From Bacillus sp. BA3 (GTDB lineage Bacteria > Bacillota > Bacilli > Bacillales > DSM-1321): DNA of 64,000 nt. Position 1 is the stretch's first letter. Every line of letters starts with the position of its first letter. Shown here piece after piece: positions 18,818-27,688 of this stretch. Location: positions 434,001 through 498,000 of the forward strand of contig PIZR01000003.1 of NCBI GenBank assembly GCA_002835675.1. Direction: 5' to 3'. The notes beneath the pieces are model-generated. The model saw only the letters and a program-made list of their open reading frames with translations, searched no databases and was not told the origin of the DNA. The position numbers and the translations under genes are program-made.

Positions 18818-19165
18818 ATGAAACCTATAGACCGTACAGAGGTGCAAAATGCCATTGATTCTTTCGCAGGACAAGATGTATATCTTCACCTTGAAACGAC
18901 AAATGGTGCCTATGCCACTCATGTAGATGAAGCTTTCTTTTCGGCAGGCGCTTATATTCGTAATGCTCTTATACAGTATGAACATGGGAAGATAGTTGGG
19001 GATGGACCCTACCGCATCGGCTTGAAGCTCAATATTGGCTGGGTATATGCAGAAGGCGTTAACCACTTCGAAATGGATGAACAAGGAAGATTGCTATTGG
19101 CAGGCCTTGATTTTTCCGGAAAGCTTGCTGTCTCCATGCAGCTCAGTCCCACTCCTTTTGAATGA
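18818..19165 (+). CDS. yojF: YojF family protein (DUF1806)
   Basis: Soluble 115-aa protein of the YojF/DUF1806 family, unknown fold role. The segment QDVYLHLETTNGAYATH near residue 22 is family-typical. The ATG at 18818 follows TTAAGGAGG. In many Bacillus genomes yojF is adjacent to the gene for BshB2 (YojG), as here, which links it to bacillithiol metabolism by context only. Confidence 0.85.
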   Translation: MKPIDRTEVQNAIDSFAGQDVYLHLETTNGAYATHVDEAFFSAGAYIRNALIQYEHGKIVGDGPYRIGLKLNIGWVYAEGVNHFEMDEQGRLLLAGLDFSGKLAVSMQLSPTPFE

Positions 19166-19262
19166 TGGCAACTTGCTTGAAATATATCATATAATTCCGA
19201 TGAAAACTCCCATTTACCGATAACCATACTCACTGTAAGTAGAACGGAAGGAGAAATATACC

Positions 19263-19928
19263 TTGGAAAAAGAACGCCATGTATTAGTTATATTCCCACA
19301 TCCCGATGATGAAGCCTTCTCGGTCTCCGGAACGCTTGCCCTTCATAGAGAAGCGGGCACTCCTGTCACCTATTTATGCTTAACTTTAGGAGAAATGGGA
19401 CGTAATTTAGGAAACCCTCCATTTGCAACAAGGGAATCGCTCCCTAAAATTCGTAAAAAGGAATTAATCGATGCAGCAAATGCGATTGGCATCCAAGATT
19501 TACGCATGCTTGGATTGCGTGATAAGACAATTGAATTCGAAGATGATGAAAAGCTGACTTCATTATTTACCGATGCCATCAATGAATTGAATCCTTCATT
19601 GATCATTACGTTTTACCCAGGATACAGTGTCCATCCTGACCATGAAGCGACAGCACGGGCTGTGGTGCGGGCCGTTGAAAGAATGGAAGCGAAAGAGAGG
19701 CCTAAACTTCATTGTGTCGCCTTCTCGAATAACTGCATTGACGAATTAGGGCAACCTGACATCATTCATGATATCTCTGCCGTCGAAGAAAAAAAGGTAG
19801 CCACATTCACTGCCCACCGTTCGCAAACTCAGGCAATGGTGATCGATTGGAAAGAAAAATTCGAAAATCAGGATGCCGATTTTCTAGACTGGATCCGCAA
19901 AGAAAGATTATGGACCTATAAGTTTTAA
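19263..19928 (+). CDS. bshB2: Bacillithiol biosynthesis deacetylase BshB2
   Basis: Zinc-dependent N-acetylglucosaminyl-malate deacetylase of the LmbE-like family, second step of bacillithiol synthesis. 221 aa, the same length as B. subtilis YojG. The metal motif HPDDE is at residues 13-17, and HPDHEATARAV near residue 122 supplies the third ligand. The start is TTG at 19263 with GGAAGGAG upstream; no ATG fits. Follows yojF with a 97-bp gap. Confidence 0.93.
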   Translation: MEKERHVLVIFPHPDDEAFSVSGTLALHREAGTPVTYLCLTLGEMGRNLGNPPFATRESLPKIRKKELIDAANAIGIQDLRMLGLRDKTIEFEDDEKLTSLFTDAINELNPSLIITFYPGYSVHPDHEATARAVVRAVERMEAKERPKLHCVAFSNNCIDELGQPDIIHDISAVEEKKVATFTAHRSQTQAMVIDWKEKFENQDADFLDWIRKERLWTYKF

Positions 19929-19930
19929 AG

Positions 19931-19953
19931 AAACCGCCAATGGCGGTTTTCTT
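19931..19953 (+). terminator. Terminator after bshB2
   Basis: AAACCGCC pairs with GGCGGTTT around AAT (19931-19949), followed by TCTTTG. Confidence 0.85.
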
Positions 19954-19965
19954 TGTTTATGGCAT

Positions 19966-19993
19966 AAAAAAAACGCCTGTGGGATACAGGCGG
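19966..19993 (-). terminator. Terminator after the MFS gene
   Basis: On the minus strand CGCCTGT pairs with ACAGGCG (19974-19980 and 19986-19992) followed by eight T. Confidence 0.9.
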
Positions 19994-20076
19994 AGAAAAG
20001 GGGGATACTTTTGGAAAATCAATCATAATATAAGCATCCCCAAAATTCTTCATTTTATACAATCATATTCAAAAAA

Positions 20077-21282
20077 TTAAGCAGACAAGCGTTCCTCATG
20101 CTGCATTTTCACTCTTGCCGAGGCTTTTTTTCCATGCGCCAAGTAATAAATGCCAATAAGTATGAACGCAAAGATGGACATTCCTATGAATAACCCTTTG
20201 AACCCTGTATATGGAATAAGGAATCCCAATAGAAACGGGCCCACACCAATACCGAAGTCATACATTGTAAAAAATGTGGATGTGGCTAATCCCATCCGAT
20301 TTGAGGGGGCTTCCTTGATGGAAATCGCTTGACTGCTAGATTGGAACGTACCATAACCCACTCCGATAAAGGCGCCGGCAATCAGAAGCGTGATACCATG
20401 ATGGGATTGGCTCAGGATGACCATACCGATGGCAAATAGCAAGAGCGATGGGTAAATAACTGCATTTTCCCCCTTCACATCAAACATCCGGCCTGTAAAC
20501 GGACGGGACGCCAAAAGGAATACAGCAAATACGACAAAGAAAAAGCTCGCCGCATCCATTAAATCCATTTCCTTTGCAAAAGACGTTAAATAGGACAAGA
20601 TGCTCGAATAGGTAAATCCGGCAAATCCGATAAAAACGGCAATGGGAAGTGCCCTTTTTTCAAAGTAATCACTGATTTTAAATCCTTTTTGTGGTGAAGC
20701 TCCGACCTTTTCCCCTTCAGGCACATTCATGAATAACGATGCAACTAAAGAAAACGCGGCAAATAAAGAGGCTGCATAGAAAATGATGGAATAACTGAAA
20801 TGCTGTGTTATCAGCAATCCAATAAACGGACCGAAAGCCATTGCCAAGTTTGTACTCATGGCAAAGTAACCTGTGCCTTCCCCGCGTCTTTCATTCGGAA
20901 TGATATCTGCAGCAATCGTTCCAGTTGCCGTAGTGGCAAGGCCAAAAGCAAAACCGTGAATAAGCCGATCGATCAATAAGAGGGATAAACCATTCACCAG
21001 GAAATAGCCAATGGATGCAATCAGGAATAGCACCAACGAGCCAAGCAACATCTTTCTGCGGCCGATCTTGTCAATTTTTTTCCCTGCAATCGGTCTGACA
21101 AGCACAGCACCGAGAACAAAGATACTTGAAGCAAGCCCTGCTTGTGCTTGCGAAGCATGAAAATTATCCATCGTATAAATGGTCAATGTCACCATCAAGA
21201 CATAAAAAGTTAAAAATAGAAAAAAGTTCGCAGACGAAACAATCAGAAAGTCTTTCGTCCACAATTTCGGTTTTTGATTCAT
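20077..21282 (-). CDS. MFS transporter, drug-efflux type
   Basis: Twelve-segment major facilitator, 401 aa. The cytoplasmic loop motif between segments 2 and 3 is RPIAGKKIDKIGRRKML (motif A), and the matching half-motif RPFTGRMFD occurs after segment 8. Most likely a multidrug or small-molecule exporter; the substrate cannot be told. The ATG at 21282 has AAGGAAGAAGGA upstream. It follows a MarR gene by 18 bp on the same strand, so the repressor very probably controls it. Confidence 0.85.
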   Translation of the reverse strand: MNQKPKLWTKDFLIVSSANFFLFLTFYVLMVTLTIYTMDNFHASQAQAGLASSIFVLGAVLVRPIAGKKIDKIGRRKMLLGSLVLFLIASIGYFLVNGLSLLLIDRLIHGFAFGLATTATGTIAADIIPNERRGEGTGYFAMSTNLAMAFGPFIGLLITQHFSYSIIFYAASLFAAFSLVASLFMNVPEGEKVGASPQKGFKISDYFEKRALPIAVFIGFAGFTYSSILSYLTSFAKEMDLMDAASFFFVVFAVFLLASRPFTGRMFDVKGENAVIYPSLLLFAIGMVILSQSHHGITLLIAGAFIGVGYGTFQSSSQAISIKEAPSNRMGLATSTFFTMYDFGIGVGPFLLGFLIPYTGFKGLFIGMSIFAFILIGIYYLAHGKKASARVKMQHEERLSA

Positions 21283-21300
21283 TTCAATCCTTCTTCCTTA

Positions 21301-21720
21301 CTATTGTTTTAATTTTTCCTTCAGGAAAATCAACGTTCGTAACGTTGCCTCCCGGTCTTCTTCAGCCAAACCGCTCATTAATTGAAGTTCAAATTCCTCA
21401 ACTACCTTTTTGGCCTCTTGATAAGTCCTTAAACCTGACTCCGTTAACTGTATTCTCCGTTCCCGTTTATCTTTTCCTGGAACTTGTTCAATCAACTCAA
21501 GTTCTTCCAATCGGTTTACCGTCCTGGTTACCGTCGGTTTCTCCACATCTAAATAAGTGCTTATTTCAACAAGCGTAGAACAGCCGAACTGACTCAGATA
21601 ATATACAATCGACCATTGGGAATGATAAAGATCAACCTTGGCCAATTGTTCATTTAACTTTTTCGTAAATGACCTTGAAAATTGTAAGTTATGATGAAAA
21701 AAACCATTTTGAAAGGACAA
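21301..21720 (-). CDS. MarR family transcriptional regulator
   Basis: Winged-helix repressor of 139 aa. The recognition region is STYLDVEKPTVTRTVNRLEE and the wing is GKDKRERRIQLTESG. The TTG at 21720 is taken as start because AGGAGG lies 6 bases upstream; the open frame continues 42 bases further, over the operator, without a binding site. An 18-bp perfect palindrome overlaps its own promoter, which indicates autoregulation and control of the following MFS gene. The inducer is unknown. Confidence 0.9.
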   Translation of the reverse strand: MSFQNGFFHHNLQFSRSFTKKLNEQLAKVDLYHSQWSIVYYLSQFGCSTLVEISTYLDVEKPTVTRTVNRLEELELIEQVPGKDKRERRIQLTESGLRTYQEAKKVVEEFELQLMSGLAEEDREATLRTLIFLKEKLKQ

Positions 21721-21739
21721 AGGTATTCCTCCTGTAAAG

Positions 21740-21757
21740 TAGTTACCTAGGTAACTA
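21740..21757. promoter_or_regulatory. Palindromic MarR operator
   Basis: Perfect 18-bp palindrome TAGTTACCTAGGTAACTA. It overlaps the -10 box and start region of the marR promoter and lies 20 bp upstream of the marR start codon. MarR dimers bind palindromes of this size; binding itself is inferred. Confidence 0.8.
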
Positions 21758-21782
21758 TACACCTATTCAGTAAAAATGTCTA
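21754..21782 (-). promoter_or_regulatory. Promoter of the marR-MFS operon
   Basis: On the minus strand -35 TAGACA (21777-21782), 17-base spacer, -10 TATAGT (21754-21759). The -10 overlaps the palindromic operator. Confidence 0.7.
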
Positions 21783-21864
21783 GCCTTCGGATGAACGAAA
21801 ATAATCGTAGACACACTGTTTCCTAAGCTTCTCCATCACTTCCTACACAACAAGAAAAAACCTC

Positions 21865-22011
21865 TTTTCAGGAGGTTGGGGCTATTATTTGAGAGTTTGG
21901 AGGAAATACTCGTGAATTTGGGGCTTTTACTCGTGAATTCCACGCAAATACTCGTGAGTTTGGGGCTTTTACTCATGAGTTTCGCGCTTTTACTCGTGAT
22001 TTTATAGGACA
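21865..22011. repeat. 21-bp tandem repeat, about seven units
   Basis: Five clear units start at 21907, 21928, 21949, 21970 and 21991, with consensus TACTCGTGAGTTTGGGGCTT plus one T. Two more degenerate units start at 21865 and 21886. Positions 1-10 are best conserved; the middle GGGGC/CGCGC varies. It is intergenic, between two leftward transcription units. One plus frame reads as a heptapeptide repeat (TREFGAF) but has no start signal. Confidence 0.85.
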
Positions 22012-22017
22012 TAAACC

Positions 22018-22053
22018 AAAAAGGAAACCCCGCTATTAGCGAGGTTTCCTTTT
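22018..22053 (-). terminator. Terminator after the sugar dehydrogenase gene
   Basis: AAAGGAAACC pairs with GGTTTCCTTT across a loop with GCTATTAGC, with T residues on the minus-strand side. Confidence 0.8.
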
Positions 22054-22082
22054 ATATGCTTCTTTTCTCCTGATTGATTACA

Positions 22083-23171
22083 TCAAGGCATATTTAACTG
22101 AGATAGCGGCAAACGATAAAGCTTATCATCCTTTTCATCAGGATTTCCTCGGCCGTCCGTATTGTTGCTTATGAAATAAAGAAATTTTTCATCAACGAAT
22201 ACATCGCGTATCCTTCCTGAGCCCGTAATGATATTAGTCAGTTTTCCGCTTTTTACATCATAACTTTTAAGCGCTTCGCCCCTTAAGGCTGCAAAATAGA
22301 GCTTTCCGTCAAAATAGGCCATGCCAGAAGGAGCCCATGTATTTTCACCGGAATGAATCAATGGTTTTACCATATCAGCTTTTTGCTCATCGCCCTGTAT
22401 CTCAGGCCAGCCATAGTTCTTACCCGGATCAATTTTATTTAATTCATCGTGAGCCGAATCTCCATGCTCACTTTCATACAACTGTCCTGCTTCATCCCAA
22501 GCAAGGCCTTGTGGATTGCGGTGACCGTATGAATAGACGTATGAATTCGCGAAAGGATTATCGTTCGGAATGGTGCCATCCAGGTTCATGCGCAGAATTT
22601 TCCCGCCTAAAGAATCTGTGTCCTGTGCGATCTCAGCCCTTCTTGCATCACCTGTCGTTGCATATAGCTTATCATCCGGACCAATCTTGATCCTGCCGCC
22701 ATGGTGGAAGTCCCCGCTTGGTATTCCGTCGATTAAGGTCTCCATCTCCTGCCACTCATCCTCATTTTTTTCTAAAATGACGATTCGATTGATGGGATTC
22801 CCGCCTTCTTCATACGTATAATAAGCGAAAGCTTTACCTCTCTTAGAGATATCGGGAGCTAATAAAAATCCAAGCAACCCAGCTTCCGCTTTTGACGACA
22901 ATGTCTTTTTTAGGTTGACCTTTTGCCGTGTCATCTTACCCTTGTTCCATTCAACGATAGTTCCTGTCCGCTCCGAAACATACATTGTGTCCCCATTCTT
23001 CTGAATCGACCATGGGGCATGCAAGTTCGTTACCAGCACATCCGGATCTTCGCCTAAAGTGCCCGTCACTTCCTTGTCAGGATTCGGCTCGGTTTCAGTG
23101 TCATCATCATTCATGTTACAACCAGTTAAAATCAATGAAGCCATAAGGAAAAATAAGAGCAATTTTTTCAA
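22083..23171 (-). CDS. PQQ-dependent sugar dehydrogenase family lipoprotein
   Basis: Secreted lipoprotein of 362 aa with a lipobox (ILTGCN, Cys at residue 18) after a hydrophobic signal. The mature part is a six-bladed beta propeller of the glucose/sorbosone dehydrogenase (YliI) family, with motifs HHGGRIKIGPDDKLYATTGD and YSYGHRNPQGLAWD containing the putative catalytic His and PQQ-contacting residues. Soluble aldose dehydrogenases use PQQ; whether this organism makes PQQ is not visible. The start is TTG at 23171 with AAGGGAG upstream. Confidence 0.85.
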   Translation of the reverse strand: MKKLLLFFLMASLILTGCNMNDDDTETEPNPDKEVTGTLGEDPDVLVTNLHAPWSIQKNGDTMYVSERTGTIVEWNKGKMTRQKVNLKKTLSSKAEAGLLGFLLAPDISKRGKAFAYYTYEEGGNPINRIVILEKNEDEWQEMETLIDGIPSGDFHHGGRIKIGPDDKLYATTGDARRAEIAQDTDSLGGKILRMNLDGTIPNDNPFANSYVYSYGHRNPQGLAWDEAGQLYESEHGDSAHDELNKIDPGKNYGWPEIQGDEQKADMVKPLIHSGENTWAPSGMAYFDGKLYFAALRGEALKSYDVKSGKLTNIITGSGRIRDVFVDEKFLYFISNNTDGRGNPDEKDDKLYRLPLSQLNMP

Positions 23172-23198
23172 AAGTCTTTCTCCCTTCGATTCATGAGT

Positions 23199-24065
23199 TT
23201 AATAGGCTGACTGTTTAAGTACCTTTAAAATGGCCTCCGCTACACCGGATTCATCATTCTTGCCTGTTACTTCATCACACAGTTTTTTTATTTCGAGCGG
23301 GGCATTTCCCATTGCGACAGACAAACCTACCCGTTCAAACATGGATACATCATTATAATTATCCCCAATAGCCATCGTTTCCTGCATCGATCCGGATTTT
23401 CCATTCACATATGTTTCAAGTGCCGTACCTTTTTGAGCTGTTTCACTCATGATTTCCACATTTTCACGTCCCGATGAAGTGACTGTAACTCCCTGTCCTT
23501 CCAATTTCGAAGCAATTTCATTTAATAAATTTAAATCCTTTGAGAAGCTGAGAATTTTATAATATTCCTCATTCGAACGGCTGAATAACTCGGAATAATC
23601 GGAAATGGAAGTTACCTGTCCAAGCTGTAAACGCTCCTCCGCATATTTCCGCATATTCTCAGGGTCAATGTCCGGATTGGCTGTAACGAATACATCAACC
23701 AAAACAGATATTGCGTTTTCATAGTCTTTAGAATAAATTCCCTGACTCGTATATATTTCGAAATAAATCCCTTGTTCTTCGAGGAATCCAGCGACCATTT
23801 TAGCAGTGGCAGCTGACATTGGATTGGAAGCGGCAATATTTCCATCCTCCGTGAAGAGCGCAGCACCATTTACACAAATGACAGGGCATACGATGCCTGC
23901 TTCATCTAAAGCGAACCTTGCTTCCACATAAGATCTTCCAGTAGCAATGATCACTTCCACTCCCTCACTTTGCGCCCTCTGGATAGCGTGTTTATTTTCC
24001 TCACTGACCTTTTGCATTTTGTTTAACAATGTTCCGTCCATATCAATCGCAATCGTCTTTATCAA
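23199..24065 (-). CDS. Cof-type HAD phosphatase
   Basis: Haloacid dehalogenase superfamily hydrolase of 288 aa with a C2B cap. Motif I is IAIDMDGTLLNK (nucleophile Asp8), motif II IIATGRSY, and motif III/IV MAIGDNYNDVSMFERVG. Relatives hydrolyse sugar phosphates, FMN or similar small phosphates. The start is TTG at 24065 following AAAGGAG. Lies 27 bp upstream of the sugar dehydrogenase gene on the same strand, so the two may be co-transcribed. Confidence 0.88.
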   Translation of the reverse strand: MIKTIAIDMDGTLLNKMQKVSEENKHAIQRAQSEGVEVIIATGRSYVEARFALDEAGIVCPVICVNGAALFTEDGNIAASNPMSAATAKMVAGFLEEQGIYFEIYTSQGIYSKDYENAISVLVDVFVTANPDIDPENMRKYAEERLQLGQVTSISDYSELFSRSNEEYYKILSFSKDLNLLNEIASKLEGQGVTVTSSGRENVEIMSETAQKGTALETYVNGKSGSMQETMAIGDNYNDVSMFERVGLSVAMGNAPLEIKKLCDEVTGKNDESGVAEAILKVLKQSAY

Positions 24066-24193
24066 TTCAACCGGCTCCTTTTTTTCAATATAATCCCTAT
24101 TTTAACCGAAAGGACGTGGATAAACACGTTTAACAAACCCGTATCTATTCTTGTGTGACTTCCGTCGTTAAAAAATAGTCTTATGTATATAAA

Positions 24194-24230
24194 TAAACTG
24201 CACCTAATTAAAATAGGTGCAGTTTGTTTT
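24194..24230 (-). terminator. Terminator after the twin P-loop gene
   Basis: AAACTGCACCT (24197-24207) and its complement form an 11-bp stem just after the stop at 24232; T-rich tails lie on both sides. Confidence 0.8.
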
Positions 24231-24231
24231 C

Positions 24232-25350
24232 TTAATGCAGAATCGTTTGGCTATCGACATCTTGTGCCCGTTCAATGATCTGTTCTTGGATGTCTCTTTG
24301 AATGTCATCGATGGCTGTAAAGTCCATTGCTTTTACATAAATCTTTTCAAGTTCGTCATGCAGCTCTTTCGCCTTAGCCAGATTTGCTGTCGCTTCATTC
24401 ATTTTTGTCCGGTACCTGGTGGAAACATCCTTTATCTGATCGGCATAAATTTCATCTGTTCCAGGCAGGATAGCTGTTTTATATATATCTATGATTTCAT
24501 CACCTTCACAACTCGGGAAATATTCATGCGGTGATGTGCTGTCAAAAATGGCGATCCCTACCTCCCGGACGATTACCATGTCCAAGCTATGAGGATCGAA
24601 TCCGCAATGATATACTTCCACATCAAAGCCCCTTTGCTCCGCAGCCTTTGCAATCTTCTTCAGCATCGTTGATTTACCGGAACCTGGACGTCCCTTTAAA
24701 AAGTACCGTTTTTGTATTCCCTCAGTAATATTGGGGATGAAATCAACTGCACCCTTTGGTGTAGCTGCCCCTAAGAATCGGTGACGAACATCCGACTTCT
24801 TATTAAGGGTTATATCTCTATAAAAGCCTTCTATCAATTTATTGGTCAACCCATTCAATTTAGCGAAATCAATATTTGCTTTATAAATGTCTTCCCATTC
24901 ATCATGTATCTTCAATGCTTCAGCAAATAGGGCATATGCCTTCTCGAAACTCTTGCTTCTCGCATTCGTCAATCTTATGATGGCCGCTCTTTCAGAAGCC
25001 AGCTGCTGGGAATTCCACGCAGCCCCTAGATTGACATATTCCTCAATGGCCCCAGGTGCCTTCGGCTCAATCACATGCGGCGCGGTCCCATCCACGAGTC
25101 CGATTTTCAAAGCAGGAATGATCACTCCATCAATGGAATCATTATCGGACGAACAATGTAAATACTCGATGTCATAGTCTTTATCCAGCCATTCTTGGCC
25201 GATTTTTTTCATAATGGTCGATTTACCGGAACCAGGTCCGCCTTTTAAAATGAACAATCTTTCCAGACCTGCCAAATTGGAATCATATAAACTATAAAAA
25301 CCTTTAGCCGTATTGCCTCCTGCGAAATAATGCATCTCTTTTCCTGTCAC
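24232..25350 (-). CDS. Twin P-loop ATPase, PRK06851 family
   Basis: Soluble protein of about 372 aa made of two similar P-loop halves. Walker A motifs are GGPGSGKSTIMKK and GRPGSGKSTMLKK, each preceded by a short FILKG or YFLKG strand and followed by a similar HCS or HCG segment, so the halves look like an internal duplication. Function unknown; conserved in Bacillaceae. The GTG at 25350 has AGGGAGA upstream; the open frame extends to 25368, where the site would fall inside the gene. Confidence 0.75.
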   Translation of the reverse strand: MTGKEMHYFAGGNTAKGFYSLYDSNLAGLERLFILKGGPGSGKSTIMKKIGQEWLDKDYDIEYLHCSSDNDSIDGVIIPALKIGLVDGTAPHVIEPKAPGAIEEYVNLGAAWNSQQLASERAAIIRLTNARSKSFEKAYALFAEALKIHDEWEDIYKANIDFAKLNGLTNKLIEGFYRDITLNKKSDVRHRFLGAATPKGAVDFIPNITEGIQKRYFLKGRPGSGKSTMLKKIAKAAEQRGFDVEVYHCGFDPHSLDMVIVREVGIAIFDSTSPHEYFPSCEGDEIIDIYKTAILPGTDEIYADQIKDVSTRYRTKMNEATANLAKAKELHDELEKIYVKAMDFTAIDDIQRDIQEQIIERAQDVDSQTILH

Positions 25351-25439
25351 TTTCACACTCTCCCTCACAATACAGATGTGATCTTCAAGACAGCGTATGC
25401 AGAAATGAACTAATAGGTGAATGCCTACAGGTTAACAGT

Positions 25440-25916
25440 CTATTTTATTAGGGCAGCAGATTCCGCTTGTGTGACCTCCAGGAATTCTGACGGTTTTAAC
25501 ACGATCTGTGTACCGATCTTTCCTCCGCTTACGATGATTTCAGGCAGGTTTGCTGCACTTTCGTCAATAAAGGTCGGGTATTGCTTTTTCATTCCGATCG
25601 GGGAACAGCCTCCCCGAATGTACCCTGTGTATTTTTGCAGATCTTTAACCGCAAGCATTTCAATTTTTTTTGCACCTGCGGCCTTCGCTGCTTTTTTCAA
25701 GTCCAGTTCGGTGGCTACAGGAATGACAAATACGTAAAGCTGCTGCGGTCCGTTATGGGTAACAAGCGTTTTAAAAACGGTTTCTGGCGCTTTTCCAATT
25801 TTGTCCGCAACAGTGATCCCATCGATTTTTCCGTCGCGGGCATCATAACTCATCATGCCATACTCTATACGTTTGTTATCAAGAATTCGCATTGCATTCG
25901 TTTTACTGGCTCCCAT
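25440..25916 (-). CDS. ybaK: Cys-tRNA(Pro) deacylase, YbaK/EbsC family
   Basis: Trans-editing factor of 158 aa that hydrolyses Cys-tRNA(Pro). Family features include the substrate Lys in TVFKTLVTH near residue 46 and the glycine-rich end GYIRGGCSPIGMKKQYP. The ATG at 25916 follows AAGGGGAA. Single gene, leftward. Confidence 0.9.
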   Translation of the reverse strand: MGASKTNAMRILDNKRIEYGMMSYDARDGKIDGITVADKIGKAPETVFKTLVTHNGPQQLYVFVIPVATELDLKKAAKAAGAKKIEMLAVKDLQKYTGYIRGGCSPIGMKKQYPTFIDESAANLPEIIVSGGKIGTQIVLKPSEFLEVTQAESAALIK

Positions 25917-25967
25917 TGGAAATTCCCCTTATCGTTTTCTTCCATCTTACCATTTTAATTACCAGGC

Positions 25968-26004
25968 AAAAAGAAAAGCACAGTGCCTGATGCATCTGTG
26001 CTTT
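25968..26004 (-). terminator. Terminator after gntK
   Basis: AAAGCACAG pairs with CTGTGCTTT across a 12-base loop; on the minus strand it is followed by TCTTTTTG. Confidence 0.85.
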
Positions 26005-26013
26005 CACTAAAGA

Positions 26014-27558
26014 TCATTCTAAATGACGTCTTTGGAAATCAGCGATTCTCTTGTAGTCGCCTTCCAATTGCCTGCTCACGGATAAATAAATAGACATTAA
26101 TTCTTCATATACTTTAACGTTCTCTTCGATCGGGATAAGTTCATTTGTTTCACCAACCATACCTTCAACCTCATCAAGGCTTTGGATTTCGCCTAAAGCA
26201 TATAATCCAAGAACGGCTGCACCTAAGCTTGAACTCTCGAAGCTTTCAGGAATTGTCACGTTTTGATTGAATATGTCAGCCATGATTTGGCGCCAGAGCT
26301 TTGAGCGGACAAATCCGCCGCTTGCATGGATCTTCTCGGGGGCACCCGTCAATTCCTTAACAGCAAGAAGGACACTGTACAAGTTATACATCACACCCTC
26401 CAGCACTGCCCGGACCATATGGTCACGAGTGTGATGAAGCGCCAGTCCGAAGAAGGAGCCCCTGGCATCGGCACTCCATAATGGTGCCCGTTCCCCTGCC
26501 ATATACGGATGGAATATCAACCCATCAGAACCAGGTGCAATATTGGAAGCCATATCCGTCAGAATCTCATAGGGGTCCTGTCCTGAAGCCTTCGCTTTTT
26601 CGATTTCCACACGGCCCAATTGATCGCGTGCCCATCGGAAGGTGATTCCCCCATTGTTGACCGGTCCGCCGATTACCCAATGATTCTCAGTAAGGGCATA
26701 GCAGAATGTCCTGCCTTTCGGATCGGTAAGCGGTCGGTCACTGACGGTCCTTACCGCACCGCTCGTTCCGATTGTCACTGCCAGAACGCCTGGCTTGATT
26801 GCGTTTTGCCCTAAGTTGGCAAGCACACCATCACTCGCGCCAATCACAAACGGGGTACCAGCCTGAATATTCATTTTTGCAGCTAATTCCTCACTTATGC
26901 CTGAGAGGATATGCGTTGTAGGGACAAGCATCGGCAGCTTTTCAGCCCCAATTCCAGCAATGGTGAGTGCCTCTTCATCCCACTTCAGGTCATTCATGTT
27001 GAACATGCCCGTTGCAGAAGCGAGTGAATAATCCATCACATACTCATTGAAGAATTTATAGATGATGTATTCTTTAATTCCTATAAATTTGTCCGTTTCG
27101 TTAAAAATCCCGGGATGCTCATTTTTTAACCACATTATTTTCGTGATTGGGGACATCGGGTGAATGGGTGTTCCGGTCCTGTGATACAATTGCATCCCCT
27201 GTTCCGAAGCCTTCAGTTTCTTCGCATAGGCAACACTTCGATTATCAGCCCATGTAATGCTATTTGTCAGCGGTCTGCCGTCTTTACCCATGGCGATCAA
27301 GCTATGCATCGCCGAACTGAACGATATCAAGCCCAGTTCTTGCTTTTCTATCCCGCTTGCAATCATAACCTCGCCTATAGCAATGATGACCGCTTTATAA
27401 ATTTCTTCGGGATCTTGTTCCGCCACGGAAGGGGTTGGACTGTGTAGAGGATATCCCCTCGAACAAGATTGGACAACCTCCCCCCCTTTTGAAAAAAGAA
27501 CAACCTTCGTACTCGTCGTACCAATATCTATCCCCATCATATAACCTGAATGCCCCAT
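26014..27558 (-). CDS. gntK: Gluconate kinase GntK (FGGY family)
   Basis: Phosphorylates gluconate to 6-phosphogluconate. FGGY carbohydrate kinase of 514 aa, the size of B. subtilis GntK. The N-terminal phosphate-binding motif is MGIDIGTTSTKVVLFS; catalytic Asp lies in ITWADNRS; ADP-binding GTSGA and the C-terminal HASGGFVRSKLWRQIMAD follow. The ATG at 27558 is chosen by homology; AAAGGAG lies 12 bases upstream, slightly far. The partner permease just upstream is decayed, so this kinase depends on another gluconate transporter or is itself redundant. No GntR is nearby. Confidence 0.9.
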   Translation of the reverse strand: MGHSGYMMGIDIGTTSTKVVLFSKGGEVVQSCSRGYPLHSPTPSVAEQDPEEIYKAVIIAIGEVMIASGIEKQELGLISFSSAMHSLIAMGKDGRPLTNSITWADNRSVAYAKKLKASEQGMQLYHRTGTPIHPMSPITKIMWLKNEHPGIFNETDKFIGIKEYIIYKFFNEYVMDYSLASATGMFNMNDLKWDEEALTIAGIGAEKLPMLVPTTHILSGISEELAAKMNIQAGTPFVIGASDGVLANLGQNAIKPGVLAVTIGTSGAVRTVSDRPLTDPKGRTFCYALTENHWVIGGPVNNGGITFRWARDQLGRVEIEKAKASGQDPYEILTDMASNIAPGSDGLIFHPYMAGERAPLWSADARGSFFGLALHHTRDHMVRAVLEGVMYNLYSVLLAVKELTGAPEKIHASGGFVRSKLWRQIMADIFNQNVTIPESFESSSLGAAVLGLYALGEIQSLDEVEGMVGETNELIPIEENVKVYEELMSIYLSVSRQLEGDYKRIADFQRRHLE

Positions 27559-27688
27559 ATTTACAACATGCTCCTTTCTCTTAAACAATTGAATTCAATA
27601 GTAAGATTAGGATAAGTGAAACGACTGATATAATCGTTTCCATAACCGTACAAGACTTTAACCTTTGTGCGCCTGTCAAATTAAATCT

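Noticed and set aside
21907..22011. CRISPR array
   Set aside because: The 21-bp units are directly tandem with no unique spacers, and no cas genes are present.
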